A stretch of DNA of 64,000 bases from Miscanthus floridulus (GCF_019320115.1 NC_089581.1:8123707-8187706), one strand, 5' to 3'. Shown: positions 46,547 through 58,619, counted from the stretch's first letter. Numbers and translations: made by a program. Notes: generated by a model not told the origin, from the sequence alone.

Positions 46547-48690
46547 GGAGCAATATAAAGTGATATGCCACTAAAACTCATGTGAAAACGCAATGGGAAA
46601 ATTAGGAGAAAAAGTGACGACATATTATTGGTATTGCCACTTGGATAACTCACATGAAAAACCTTTTCATGGAAAAATCTTGGATGATTTTTGAGGGCAA
46701 TATGTGTCTTTGATATTTCCCACAAAAACCTCGGTGGGAAAAAATAGAAAATATGACACATGCTTATGTTAATATTACCTCATTAAAAACTTTAATAATA
46801 AACCTTGTGAAAGAAAAGGGTATAATATGATACTGGTACAGGTCAGCATCTAGGAGATGTCTCTCCCTGATTCTTATAAATTTCGAAGTCATCTCATACC
46901 AATCTTATGTACAAATTTTTAAAACATAGAAGTCGGTAAGGACTTAGTAAATAGGTCAGCGAGATTATCACATGACTTGATTTGCAAGATGTTTATTTTC
47001 CTGCTTTCTTGTAACTCATGGGGATGAAACAACTTAGGGGTAATGTGCTTAGTGACATTACTCTTTATATAACATGTTTGTATCTATGTAACATAAGCGA
47101 AATTATCTTTATAGATAATTGTAGGTGATTCAATCGAACCAATACCACATGACTGTTGTATGTGGTTAATCATTCTGTAAAGCCATACACATTCATGTGA
47201 TGCCTTATATAGAGCAATAACTTCAGAATGATTAGTAGAGGTCGTCGTTAGAGTCTGTTTAGAAGACTTCTATAAAAAAGCTTTACCTCCATGTAAGAAT
47301 ACAAATCCTATTTGGGATTGGCCATTATGGGGACCAGATAAGTAACCAGCATTCGTGTATCCAATCATATTGGGATCATGATTTTTCTTAAAAAATAAAC
47401 CAAGATCCTTTGTGCCATTATATCTAAGGATATGCTTCTCTCCCGTCTAATGACAGTGAGTTGAATCTGCACTATGTCTAGCTAGTAAGTTCATTACAAA
47501 TGCGATATCCGGCCAGGTACAGTTTGCAAGATACATAAGTGCTCCAATGACACTAAGATATAGAACCTATGGTCCCAATATCTTTTCTCCAATATCCCAT
47601 GGTCTAAATGGATCTTTCTCTATTTCTAAAGAACAAACAATCATCAGGGTTTAGTTAGGATATGATTTGTCCATATTGAATTTCTCCAATATTTTCTAGA
47701 TATAGGTTGGGTCTGACCCAAATACTCCATCTCAAAGGTCGATTCCACATAATAGAAATTATATCTAAAATGATTACTTAATTATTTTTGTGCCATGATG
47801 ATATTAAAATAATCAATATACGCAATCATGCTTAATTATACACAATTTATATTGTGATTTGTATTTGGATTCAGAATGTGAAGTCCATTGGGACTTATAC
47901 GTTCAAATCTATCAAATTCATTTGATCTACCAATTATTGAATTTGGAAACTTAATTTTCACACATACCATGGGTATGTTATGCTAGGTCTCTCCATGAAA
48001 CCATATGCTACAAGCTCTCATTGTTCACCACCTTACTTCTGAAAAGAAACTATGTGAGAGAAGACATTACAGTGGTAATACTTCTCATCATTGAACAAGA
48101 GCAATCTCCTTAATTGCCACCTTTTAGTTTGACCAAATTTAAGTGTGAAGACACTCTACCTAGGATTTTTTGTCTGGATCCAGTAAGGTGAAGAGCAATC
48201 TTGAGAAGTATATGTCGCGATAATTTATAGTCTTTAAATGATTGATTCGGTTCTTAGAATTAATATAGCATGGGAAAATGTTAACCCTTTTGGACTCCTT
48301 GTCATTTCCCATATGGAGTCAGGGTGTTCCAATGTCCTAGGATCAGAATGTGGGTGCACCATTGATCCAGGTGGATTTTGATCCGAGTTTTGGATACTCA
48401 TCCATTTGGGTGTCTACCAACTTGAGGTTGGCTTAGATTTATTGATTTGGAGGATCTTGTCCTCGGTATCCTCGAACGCTTACTTGGAGCATTATCCTTA
48501 GGAACGGTCGTACTTCTCCTCTTCTTTGGAAGTGGGAGTTGAATGGTTTTAATTGGTACCTCTATTCTTTTGGATGCATTATGAGCATGATAAGAGGATT
48601 TTGTGACACCCTTATTATCAGTAAATGATTCTGGCAGATTCTTTGCAACATGATGCAAATATGAGATGTTCTAAATGATTAGGTTTAAGT

Positions 48691-49369
48691 TCAGCATCAC
48701 GCCGACCCCATCGACATCAGTCTAGGCTAGGATCTCTAAGAGTTCCTCCACCTGGTGCATTTCTTTGCTGCTCGGCCTTGCCATCCAATTGGTATTCTGC
48801 TTCGCCATGCTATCAATATCAGTAGAAAAGCTTTCCTCTATATTCTCCGTGTAGAACCACTTTGTGTTCCACTACTTCAATGATGAATTCAGTGGGACTG
48901 TCTTGTACTTGTTGGCCATCCCGTCGCATAGCACAAGATACACCTTGCCGATGATTTTTGGAGCCCTAGATCTAGAGAAGGGTTTGAGGCAGAAGAAGTG
49001 GCGAAATAGATTGAAATGTGGCTCAATGCCAAGGAGAGCTTCATAGAGATTGATAAAGATAGAAGTGTGGAGGGTGCTATTGGGGGTAAGACGACAGAGA
49101 AGAATCCCATAGAACTGAGGAAGGTCACGCAAGAAAGGATGCACTGGTAGCCTAAATCCTCGGTAGAAGAAAGATTCGAAAACAACAATTTTGTCAGGAC
49201 AGGGGTTTAGGAAACTCTCACTAGCTACAGGGCGCCATCTGACCGTCACTTGGTCTGGCTAGACGTTGTCGACCACCATCTCCTCTAGATTTGATTGGCG
49301 GTAGGTCAATTTCACCCACTCCTTGCTTCGGTTGTTTCCTGTGTGAGCACGCTTCTTCGACAAAGCCAT
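48691..49369 (-). pseudogene. Antisense ORF of Gypsy element E (PF04195-like)
   Basis: ATG at 49369 starts MALSKKRAHTGNNRSKEW and meets a stop near 49260. The frame resumes TVRWRPVASESFLNPCPDKI, VVFESFFYRGFRLPVHPFLR, TSIFINLYEALLGIEPHFNL to a stop at 48872-48874, with further homology to about 48690. It is the same protein type as at 40651-40295 but reaches further C-terminal. It is decayed and lies opposite to the LTR. Confidence 0.72.
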
Positions 49370-50274
49370 GGCTTGGTTTGTATCTGGATCTAGACAGCGG
49401 CGCCATTTGTTTCGCTCTAAGCAGAGTGGTTGCTAGTGCGGAGCTCAAGGTAGAAGAAGAGGTGGTGGTAGATGAAATGAGGCAACAACTAGCGAGACGA
49501 AAGTGGGGAGTGCGCTATGGGCGGTGGGGCATTATAATGGCTCGCTCCATCCCTCTACCTTCTAGGGGTTTTGGGAAATGTGCAGCGTCGTGCGCACTCA
49601 TTCCCGCAATCACCACGCGCACTATTCGACTTCTCCGCAGGCTCCATTCAATGGGCCGCTTAATGGGCTTTTGGATTTCTTCTTAAAGAAGGCTCTAATG
49701 GGTGGCATGGTTATCTTACCTACACTGCATGTGTCATAGCTCATGCTTGATTATTACGTTGGTCAAATGCTAAGCACACCTAGATTCTATTTTCTGGAAA
49801 TATTTTCACTTGAAATCTTTGACCCTGCTACAAGATAATTCTTTATCTTCCAGCATGCTCGGGGACTAAGTGTGTATATTTCACCTAGCGGTAAGTGTAT
49901 TGTGTTTTCCTAGTTTTTAGCTAAGCTAGGGACTAGCTGGATACTCAGCTAAGCTAGGGACTGGGCAATTTCATTTGACCCTAACACTAGGTGCATTCTT
50001 CACCTAATGTTAGGCTCAGGGACTACAGTGTGTACATTGCACCTTGCGGTGTGTGTACTGGCTTCATTAGGTGTGAAGCACAAATTTTGATTAGGTTAAG
50101 GTGTGTACTCATCGGCCTTTGCTTTTATCAAGATGACTAAGTCATCGGAGATATTCATTTGACATCGCTTCTGGCACCTAAGTGTGTACACTTCATCTAA
50201 GATGAAGAATTTTTTAATTTTAATCTTAAGCTCCTTTCATCCTTTTGGTGAGCCTTACTTGGTTAAGTCTGAGG

Positions 50275-50510
50275 TCTGCTAACCAGTTAAATTGATCGAC
50301 AGCTATTTTCATTGGTCTGCTAACCAGTTAAACTGATCGATAGTTACTTTTGTTGGTATGCTAACCAATTAAATTGGTCGACAGTTATTTTCGTTGGCCC
50401 GCTAACCAGTGAAAATGGTTGGCATTTATTTTTGTTGGTCTGCTTATCAATTTAAACAAGTCGGCGTCCATTTCTATTGGTCTAGCAACCAGTTAAACTG
50501 GTCGACTTCG
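50275..50510 (+). repeat. Tandem TTGGTCTGCTAACCAGTTAAA repeats
   Basis: Five to six diverged units of about 60 bp (TGGTCTGCTAACCAGTTAA then TGATCGACAGTTATTTTCGT) lie in the 3' untranslated region of element E. Confidence 0.75.
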
Positions 50511-51091
50511 ATTGTCACCGCTCGGACCGTTAGTTAAACAGATCGGCTTTGTGCTAGGTTTCTCGGACTTGATCAAGATGACATCACCAAGCGTATACAA
50601 GGTGCTCAGGGACTAGCTGTGGGGGATACGATACCAGGTACCCACGGCGCATGACAATGGGCCACACAAATTAGGGATGGTCCAGCCCACCAAATGACGA
50701 ATTACGGAGCACGGCACTGCTCGACGCACACCGCAAGGCATCAAGGTGATATCTTGAAGATGGTGCAAGATCTCTTAGGATATGTCGTATATTAGATTCC
50801 TTGTAAAGATTATCTCTTACCCGATTAGACTAAGATCTAACCGGCCTGTAACCCTACCCATCGGGTTAAATAAGGCGGGTAGGGGACCCCCTCAAAACAT
50901 ATTCATTCATCTAAGATAGCCAATACAAACCAACAAAACACAGGACTAGGGTATTATGTCCAGTTGATGGCCTAAACATGTCTAATCTTGTGTCTCAATT
51001 GCCATCTAGTTTCTGCTCACACGCACATCTCCATGCAATCTACCATCATGGGTATACCCCTCGGTGGACCACCGATGATATTCTATCGACA

Positions 51092-51890
51092 CGCCATCAC
51101 CACCCCTACAAGCACTCAGAGGTATGCCATCCTTCAAAACACTACTACTTGTCTTCCTGTTGCCTTTCTGATGTAATGTCTTCACAAATAGGAACTTATG
51201 CCTTGAACTCCAAGTTATGAGTGAGCTAGATGAAGCTACAACATTAACTATTAGACCACCTCCTAAGAAGTTCACTCCAAGGAAGAAGCAGCTAGCAATC
51301 AAGACCAAGAAGAGTCCAGCCAAGAAGTGGAAAATGAGTGAATGTAGTGGGCAACAGCAGGGAAGACATTCATTTTGGTTGTAAAAGGCCCTCAAAATGA
51401 CTTCTTTTGTGTAACTAAGGCCTTGTTGTGGCCAGAACATGCTTATGTAAGCGGCCTAAACTATTGCAAGTGGCCAAAACCTATGGCAACTCCTCTGAAC
51501 AACAACTCTGTTTGATGTGGCCTGAATGTAGCATTGCTGGTTTATGATTAATGTGTTTCATCTGTTATGTGTGATCTGTTATGTTGAATCTGTCATGGTT
51601 AATGTCTTGTGTTTGTTGTTAGCATGTACAACTAGTATTATGTTCAATGAATCCAAAATAGAACCAAGTTAGGCACTGCCCAAAGACATATTGAACCACA
51701 ATTTTTATTTCCATACATTGTCACTTCATTGCAGCATACATCAGTACAACTCCAAAAACAACAGATACAACACACACAATGAACATGTTCATCTTCCAAA
51801 TCAATGTCTCTATCTTCTGCTCTAGGTTTTTCCTATTGTTGTCACCATTTGGACAGTCAACTGAAATATCTTCATGATCCATCAACTATG
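51092..51890 (+). pseudogene. Lys/Pro-rich fragment beside element E, likely transposon-derived
   Basis: About 51215-51382 reads MSELDEATTLTIRPPPKKFT then PRKKQLAIKTKKSPAKKWKM and ends at a stop near 51380. I know this kind of tail only from repeat-borne grass ORFs and cannot assign a function. It is convergent with the GRF-type fragment to its right. The rest is AT-rich without a gene. Confidence 0.4.
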
Positions 51891-51896
51891 CCTAGT

Positions 51897-52274
51897 TCGA
51901 GGGGCGAACTTGGATGATGCCCTTCTCCTTCAGCTGCTCGAAGTACTGCTTCTCGAATCTATAGTACCCACAGCTTGGGAAACTAAAAAATAACCAAAAT
52001 TAGAACCCTAACAGTGATAATGGGGGGATACACAATACACAGAACTCACCCTATTCCTTGCACACTTGAAGTATAGACGCTCGTGGTTTTCACCATCCTT
52101 CTTGGTCCGCCCCTCCACCACCTGAGCAAAGCTATAGTCCGGGCAAGGGATCAACGAGAAGCCTCTCAACTCACCTACTAGATCCACATAGACAGAGGCA
52201 ATGCGGGAGCTCTGGCCACCTTGGACCCGACTTCTCGCCCTTCCAACTCTAGATGACTCGGCGTAATGGGACAT
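51897..52274 (-). pseudogene. GRF-type zinc-finger gene (two exons, join out of frame)
   Basis: Exon 1 (52274-52050) reads MSHYAESSRVGRARSRVQGG ... LIPCPDYSFAQVVEGRTKKD, GENHERLYFKCARNR and ends at a donor (GTGAGT). Exon 2 begins after TTTTTTAG at 51982 and, one base in, reads FPSCGYYRFEKQYFEQLKEK to a stop near 51897. The pattern CPD...G.RF/LYFKC...CGYYRF is that of GRF zinc fingers. One expected Cys (CPDC) is Tyr here and the exon phases disagree by one base. It is most likely a decayed repeat-associated copy. Confidence 0.6.
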
Positions 52275-52884
52275 GGCTCACGGTGGGGGGCGATGTTGTG
52301 CGCGGCGGGGGTGGCGGCAGCTGGCGAGCGTCGCGTGGAGTAGAGAAAGGAGAAAGGGGAGTAGATGGGAGAGAGTGGAGTGGGCCCAGGGGCGATCATT
52401 TTGACTTGGATCCGAGCAGGACAGCGGAGCTGGCGTGCCACGCGAGTAAAAGTAGCAAATGTGTATCATTTTTCTCTCTCTAGTGTTAAAAGCGTAGCGC
52501 CAAACCTAACCCTACTATCCTAGTAGTTGTCATTCGGTATAATGATAAAATGTTAAAATTCCCTTCTAAATCCCACAGCCCCACCGAACAGCCGGACAGG
52601 CTGCCGCCACCAGCCATCGGCCACAGGCACAGTAACCAACACGCGTCGAAGAAGACGACGTGGCCCGCCAAGCTAGGAGCCCCTAGCTGCCGACCTGGGT
52701 GGCAGGGGGACTTCCGCCGACCCCCTCCCCCTTCAATAAAAATAATTTTTTCCTCCACCTATGCATCAAGTTGGGCCAATTCAATTGTATTTTGGACCAA
52801 ACAACAAACCATACAACAGACATGCACTAAAAGCCGAAATTACTAACATCAGCACATGTCACATACTTTTTGAGGTAAAAGAAT

Positions 52885-53400
52885 ATCATATGTATACTAC
52901 GTGAACATCACAAATATCATGAAAATAAAAAATAAAAAAATAAAATTAGTGAAGTAATTAATTTTAGCCAAATAAAAAGAAGAAAAAAATACTATCGAAT
53001 ATCACAAAATATATCCTAAAACATGAATGTATGCGTACCGAGCATCACAAAAATACATCTAAAACATCACATTAACGCTACACAAACATCACCAAATACA
53101 TCATAGAACATCACATTAACACTACACGAATATCACAAAAATATAGCATAGAACATAATATGTATACTACGTGAACATCATAAAATATAAAATAAAATAA
53201 TAAAATTAGTGAAGTAATTAATTAGAGTCAAATAAAAAGAAGAAAAAATGCTACCGAACATCATAAAATATATCCTAGAACATTAATGCATGCGTACTGA
53301 ACATCATAAAATACATCGTAAAACATCATATTTCTACTCATGAACAAAAAACATAAAACATTACATATATATACTACACGAACAACACGTGTATCTGTAA
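52885..53400. repeat. Two diverged 270-bp tandem units, AT-rich
   Basis: TGTATACTACGTGAACATCA at 52891 recurs at 53161. Following phrases (TTAGTGAAGTAATTAATT, AAATAAAAAGAAGAAAAAA, AAAATATATCCTA) recur with the same spacing. Shorter AACATCAC-type units are scattered within. Confidence 0.7.
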
Positions 53401-53965
53401 ATAAAAGAAGTCAAACATAAAATTATAAATAGAAGAAAAGATAGGAAAATAAAAAAATACAAAAATGGAAAATAAAATAAACATAATTATTAATTCTATA
53501 AAAAAAGAAATTAAAAATGCATAAATGTTAAAAAATAAAAAGATAAGAAAATAAAAAAGAAATAAAAATAAAAAAACTAAATAGAAGTAAGGAAAGGAAA
53601 CAAAAAAGAAAACAAAAATAAAAAAAGGAAATAAAAATTAATAGAGTAAAAATAGTAAAAGAATAAAGAAAATAAAAAGGAATGACAAAAGTCCACGAAA
53701 AAGAAAAAAGAAATGTATTATAAATGAACGAAAGGAAAGGAAAAAAGAAAAGAAAACCATACAATAAAAAATAAGTGAAAATGGAATAGAAGAAAGAATA
53801 AAAAGAAACTAAAAAATAAATAAAGGTAATAATTACGTGAGTAAAAGATAAAATAAATAAAAAGAAGAGAAAGAAAATAAAAATATAATAAAAGATCACC
53901 GAAAAGAAAAAAGAAAAAATACAAATAAAGCAAACAAAACAAAAAAAAAAATAGGAAGAAAGGAT
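53401..53965 (+). repeat. Purine-rich (A/G) tract upstream of FAD synthetase
   Basis: Over about 560 bp the plus strand is dominated by A with frequent G (AAATAAAAAAGAAATAAAAA, GGAAAGGAAAAAAGAAAAGA) and very few C. The minus-strand frame of 123 codons rich in Phe/Leu/Ile/Tyr is a by-product. It ends about 130 bp before the start codon, where composition flips to GC-rich. Confidence 0.85.
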
Positions 53966-54094
53966 TCGTACTTGCCTGTGTGGTCACGTGGGACGGCCGG
54001 AACCCGTCGACTCCGCGCTGAGCGATCACGCTCGGGAATAGATACACCGCCAAAAGGAACGGAAGGGCCCGCGTCGGCGCGTGGTGGGAGTGGT

Positions 54095-57000
54095 ATGGAG
54101 AGGGGCGCCGCCACCGCCGCCGCAGCGCTCGGCTGCGCCCTCCGCTCCCCTTCTCCCTCCGCGTCCCCGGCTCCCCGGTGGCCGCCGCTCCTCCGCTGCC
54201 CCCGCCGCGTCCCGCCCGGGCCTCCCCGCTCCCTCCTGCCGCCCGCGCGGCGTTTCAGGTGATGAGCTGTCTCCTGTCCTTGTTGTAGGGGAGCTCTGCT
54301 CCGCGTTTCCTCTCGGTTGGTGTCACCGTGCGGTTGCTACTTGCTAGTTGTTCGACGAAACAGCTGTTCCATCGAGCATTTCTGGCTATACTGGAATTGG
54401 ACGACAAGCTTGGAACATCCGAGCCTGAGGATCAGAATGCTGGTGAAATTTGATTGAGGGGTTTAGTCCTCTATGGCTTGTTACTTTATGAGCCATAATA
54501 ATAAGCTTTTTAAAAGGCACGGGAATTTCTGTGCTTTGACTTTCTAGCGTTAGCAAACTATAATTTTGGATTTCATGTAAAGGATCTGAAGTTAACTTGT
54601 CTCGTGTACATGGGAAGTTGGATCTAAAGATGTAGTAAGCATTACAATTTGGGAAAGCAATGTGTTATGTTTCTGCCCTGAAAGGCTCTATCGTGTACTC
54701 CCGCTGTTTCAAATCACAAGTCATTTTGTTTTGTCCTAAGTCAAGCTTGTTTAACTTTGCCAAGGTTATAGATAAATATATTAACATCCACATTATCAAA
54801 TAGATGCACGATTAAAATGTTTTCCATGGTTCAACTAATGTATCTTGTTTGATGTTGTGGATTTTTGCGCATTTTTCTATAAACTTGGTCAAAGTTAGAT
54901 TGCTAAAAAAGTTTTACTTAAAACAAAGGTAAAACACCTTACAATTTGGAATGGAGGATGTAGGAGCGGCCAAGCTAGGCTGTTTTCCATGTCAGGTCAA
55001 CCAAAAGGGAGGTGTGGCCGTGTGGGCAAAGGGGTTTGAAAAATAAGGTACAGCCATGGGGGCAAAGTGGGTTTTTAAAAAAAATGGTAGAGCCACCATG
55101 TATGGTTTTACTGTTCCCTAATTGTTACCGATGCAACTTAGGCAGCCCTAAAGGTTAGCGATCACTTAAAATTTATTTATTTGAACTTTATATAAGATCC
55201 TTGGTCCAAATTGGAGTATGGAAAGAACCTACCAATTGTTTAAGACTGAAAAGTTATCCTCTCTTAACACTATGATTCGTACTTTCTTACCAAAATGAGA
55301 ATATTTTTTGGTGTACATTAGTACATGTTCTCAGTTTGGTTATTATGGCTAACTGTTTTAGTCTTAAATCTTTGTTCTCTTTCAGATTTTGATAATACAC
55401 TTATGTACTTCAATCAAAGCAGGCCTCTAGACATGAAGAAGGGACAGAGTAGGAACTCACTGAAGACCTTCAGCTCATCTGGACACTTGGGGGTTAGACT
55501 AAACAGTGAAGATCTCGTCAATGATAAGCTCCTAATAGATTGTGGAGAGGATCAAGATTGTGTGCTCGGTAAGTTCTATATGGATAATTTATTAATACTG
55601 TATAGAACAACTTATTATACTGTCCAAGTTACAAAATGCTACTTTGATTTACGAACGCAATTGATATCATGCACCTCTAGAAGGTGATTATTGGCTTATT
55701 GCAGGTCAAACTGTTTTGCATGTAACTGTCCATTCATAATTAAAGGGCGTACCCAGTGCAGAGAGCTCCCGCTCTGTGCGGGGTCTGGGGAAGGGTGTTA
55801 GTGGCAAGCCTTACCCTCGCCTGTGCAATGCGAGGAGACCGCGACTCGAACCCGGGACCTTCCGGTCACAGGCGGTAAGACTCTACCGCTTGCACCAGGC
55901 CCGCCCTTCAACTGTCCATTCATAATTAAAGTTAGTAAAATATACTCTATGATTTTCTATACAAACTAAACATATACTTAGATTTATATGAGGCTGGTAT
56001 TGAAGTCGCAGCCCTCCTACTTTTTATATAAAGGCCATTTAGAGTTTTATATACTTCAAGATTTCATGCCTTTAAAAACTCAAACTCATCGTGTAACCAT
56101 CTGCGCGCCTATGATATATCCCTCACTCCCATGGTAGAATATAGATCTTACAGATTACCAGTTCTACAGTCTCAGCACATCAAAGCAGAACAAACTTATT
56201 AAAAAAAAAGTAGAACAAACCTTATGAATTTAACCCTAAAAGTAAGTAAAACATGTTATTTTAAGATATGCAGAAACATTCTCAAGAAGACCTGAATGAA
56301 CCAGTCAACAACAACTGAGGAATTTATTGCTTAGTCATGGTCTCCGCATTACCAAGTGAAACTGTGTCATACTTGAATTTTAAAAAAAAAAACTGCGGAG
56401 GGTTATGACGCCCCCCGGGTTTTCCCTTTAAGAAGATCTTCTCACACAGATCGAGAAAACCTCCGAACCCCCGCCCCCATCCTGACGCAGCGGTATCTGT
56501 TGCCCTGTGAGAACCGGGCCGGGCCATAACTGCGCTTTGGCACACGGGAACGGGCGAGGGGATTTTTTTAACCTCAGCCTGAAATTCGCTCCCATGGGGA
56601 GTCGAACTCAGGACCTGAGGAGTGCCGCTGGGTCACCTAACCGTTTGAGCTAGGCGCCCTTTGGCTCATACTTGAATATTAGTGCCTGTAAGTTTTAGAT
56701 TCAACCACCTGCTTGATGAATAGTGCATTTTTAGGCCATATGTCGTGCAAAAGTATCAATTGGGCAATTTTACACCCCTTGGTCATAAAGTAAGTATTGA
56801 AACTTGTCGTTTTTTGTTGCAGTGCAATTTTCTCCTCTATGTGCAGATATCAGTATCTGCAAGTTGGTCCATATTGGGAATGCAAGCAGAAACTATACTG
56901 GTATAGCATAATAGCATATATAGGGTGCATTTTTGCTACTCTCGGGTGTAGTTACTCCCATCTTCAATAAACTACATTACATGTGTGCATACTAATTTAT

Positions 57001-58619
57001 CAGTTTGAGTATATTTATGTACTCAATTTAAGATACTTCAAATCTTAGTTCGCGAAATTTTCCCAAAAGAGCCCATACTTTTAAATATATTACTAAAATA
57101 CCATTGCAGTACTATATAAAATAAGTATAACCATATACTCTATGTATACTTGCATACTTGACATACATACTACCCAAGATGGTTTAGTATGATCATATAC
57201 TCCGTCTACACACACTTCGTCGGGCCATATACACCCTAAATCTAGAGATATGCACATGGGAGTAACTACTCCCTGGGAGTAGGAAATAATTTCCCTATAT
57301 ATACACACACATAAGAATGGCGTCAGATACAGCACATATATTACAAATTAAATATGGTAGAAAAACTGAAGGATAAGGCAACCATTTGGTCAAAGTTTCA
57401 GGTTTCTATAGTGAAAGTTGTGGTGTTTGTTTACTGTTTTCCTCTGTAACACTTGTTGCTTCTAGCTGTTAAACTTATGTTGTCTCTTTGTCCTCTCAAT
57501 GTTGTTATCTAGCTAGATCACATATTCTTGTAGTTATGAGCTTTATTGCACACTTCTATTGTTATTATTAAATGCCTCCGTGTTGAAGTTCCTCTCGTAT
57601 TCCATACATGTTTTAGGTGGCATAGTTGCCCTGGGAAAGTTTGATGCCCTCCACATTGGTCATCGGAAATTGGCAATGCATGCTTCTAAAGCAGGGACTC
57701 CTTTTCTTCTTTCTTTTGCGGGAATGGCCGAAGTACTTGGCTGGACATATAGGTGGGCCTAAATGAAAACTTTCACAGTTTCCTAGTAGAGACTTAGTTT
57801 TGGCAACCATTAAGCCCAAATCAGGGAGGGCTTTGCATGACTATTTCCTTCTGTACAGGCCTCCTATAGTTGCTCAATGTGATCGCAAGCGGGTCCTTTC
57901 ATCTTGGGCTCCATACTGTAGGAATGTGGTACCTCTTGAATATCAAGTTGAGTTTTCAAAGGTCAGGTCCCTGTCTCCACGACAATTTGTTGAAAGGTTA
58001 TCAAAGGATCTTAGAATAAAAGGTGTCGTGGCAGGTACAGATGTTATTTTCTACTACAGGTTCAGCATTGTGCTTCACCATTTGGCCCCTTCAATAATTT
58101 ATTTGTTCTTGTACGATGACAGGTGAAAATTACAGGTTTGGTTACAAAGCATCTGGTGATGCAGCTGAGTTAGTGAAACTATGTGAGGAATTTGGTTTAA
58201 GTGCATTGATTGTACGTTCTGTCATGGACACGGCAAAAAGATCTCATAATGGAGTTTCAGCCGCTATAAATTCGAGTGATAAAGGACAGGTTTCTTCCAG
58301 CTGTGTCCGCCATGCGTTGGCTATGGGTAACGTGGAATACGTCTCTGAATTACTAGGGAGGAAACACCGTCTTGTGCTAATGCTTAACCAACACTGCCTT
58401 CATGAAAAGAAAAACATTGTACTCCCTAATTCTTGCATGTTGAACATGCCACCAGCCGAAGGTCTCTATGAAAACTGTGACCTTGTTAATGGAGGGTATC
58501 TTGGACCATGTAGAGTGATCATCAACTCTGATACCCTCATCATTGAGATGAAAGATGAGAACAGTTTATCTCTAAATCCTATTCAAGAAGTTCGGCAGTT
58601 AGGGATTGAGTTTGGATAA
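54095..58619 (+). CDS. RIBF: FAD synthetase, chloroplastic (RibF-type FMN adenylyltransferase)
   Basis: Exons 54095-54258, 55423-55568, 57617-57752, 57859-58034 and 58123-58619 have GT/AG sites and matching phases and total 1119 nt, 372 residues. Residues 1-55 are Ser/Pro/Arg/Ala-rich, a plastid transit peptide. The nucleotidyltransferase domain starts [16 protein letters not shown], with the HIGH-type motif at 116-119. [19 protein letters not shown] and VSSSCVR (264-270, the family's ISSTRxR-like motif with its Arg kept) follow. It transfers AMP from ATP to FMN to make FAD in plastids. Plant RibF proteins keep FAD synthetase but lack riboflavin kinase activity. Length and sequence agree with Arabidopsis RIBF1/RIBF2; I cannot say which paralogue. 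Intron 2 holds two SINEs. Confidence 0.92.
55745..55909 (-). mobile_element. tRNA-derived SINE 1 in FAD synthetase intron 2
   Basis: A 165-bp body is flanked by perfect 21-bp target duplications (55724-55744 and 55910-55930, starting AACTGTCCATTCATAATTAA). On the minus strand the head has box A (TGGTGCAAGCGGTAGAGTC) and box B (GGGTTCGAGTC) at tRNA spacing, followed by the 3' body ending GGGTACGCCC. Perfect duplications point to a recent insertion. It is antisense to the host gene. Confidence 0.93.
56379..56665 (-). mobile_element. tRNA-derived SINE 2 in FAD synthetase intron 2
   Basis: The body of about 287 bp lies between 12-bp duplications TCATACTTGAAT (56367-56378 and 56666-56677). The minus strand starts GGGCGCCTAGCTCAAACGG (box A) with GAGTTCGACTCCCC (box B) and ends in a T-run. 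It is a different family from SINE 1 and is also antisense to the gene. Confidence 0.9.
56700..57616. other. Remainder of FAD synthetase intron 2
   Basis: AT-rich intron sequence. 56930-57300 holds a foldback-like structure, with GGGAGTAACTACTCCCTGGG near 57259 and ACTCTCGGGTGTAGTTACTC near 56940, so a small MITE is possible. Confidence 0.45.

Larger units (their letters stand above)
42205..48690 (-). pseudogene. Copia pol relic (integrase linker, RT, RNase H), split by element B
   Basis: Minus-strand fragments in order are SKRSRIPRTRSSKSINLSQP and TRIKIHLDQWCTH (about 48560-48330), degenerate RT, then SGPHNGQSQIGFVFLHGGKA. TTTSTNHSEVIALYKASHEC and VWLYRMINHIQQSCG follow, then CDNLADLFTKSLPTSMF near 46920, the C-terminal RNase H signature of plant Copia. 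Many stops make it dead. 46552-46860 and 42205-42473 are its non-coding 3' side, split by the insertion of element B (42474-46546) at GGAGC. It is truncated on both sides by Gypsy-derived sequence. Confidence 0.75.
48691..51091 (+). mobile_element. Gypsy element E, 5'-truncated (antisense ORF, 3' region, 3' LTR)
   Basis: It has the same layout as element A: an antisense PF04195-like frame, a 3' region with GGGGACTAAGTGTGTATATT-type units, a run of GGTCTGCTAACCAGTTAAAC repeats (50275-50500) and GACTAGC before the LTR at 50618-51091 (474 bp, TGTGGGGGATACGATACC...ATCGACA). The left edge joins the Copia relic near 48690. Confidence 0.7.

Noticed and set aside
53528..54114. Minus-strand Phe/Leu/Tyr-rich frames that look like membrane proteins
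   Set aside because: They are the complement of an A/G-only tract; hydrophobicity follows from the poly-T/C strand.
54081..54347. Alternative FAD synthetase N-terminus in the frame beginning at 54081
   Set aside because: It fits the acceptor at 55385 but begins with GTG and no ATG lies in that frame. The ATG at 54095 with the acceptor at 55422 gives a complete in-frame coding sequence and a transit-peptide-like N-terminus.
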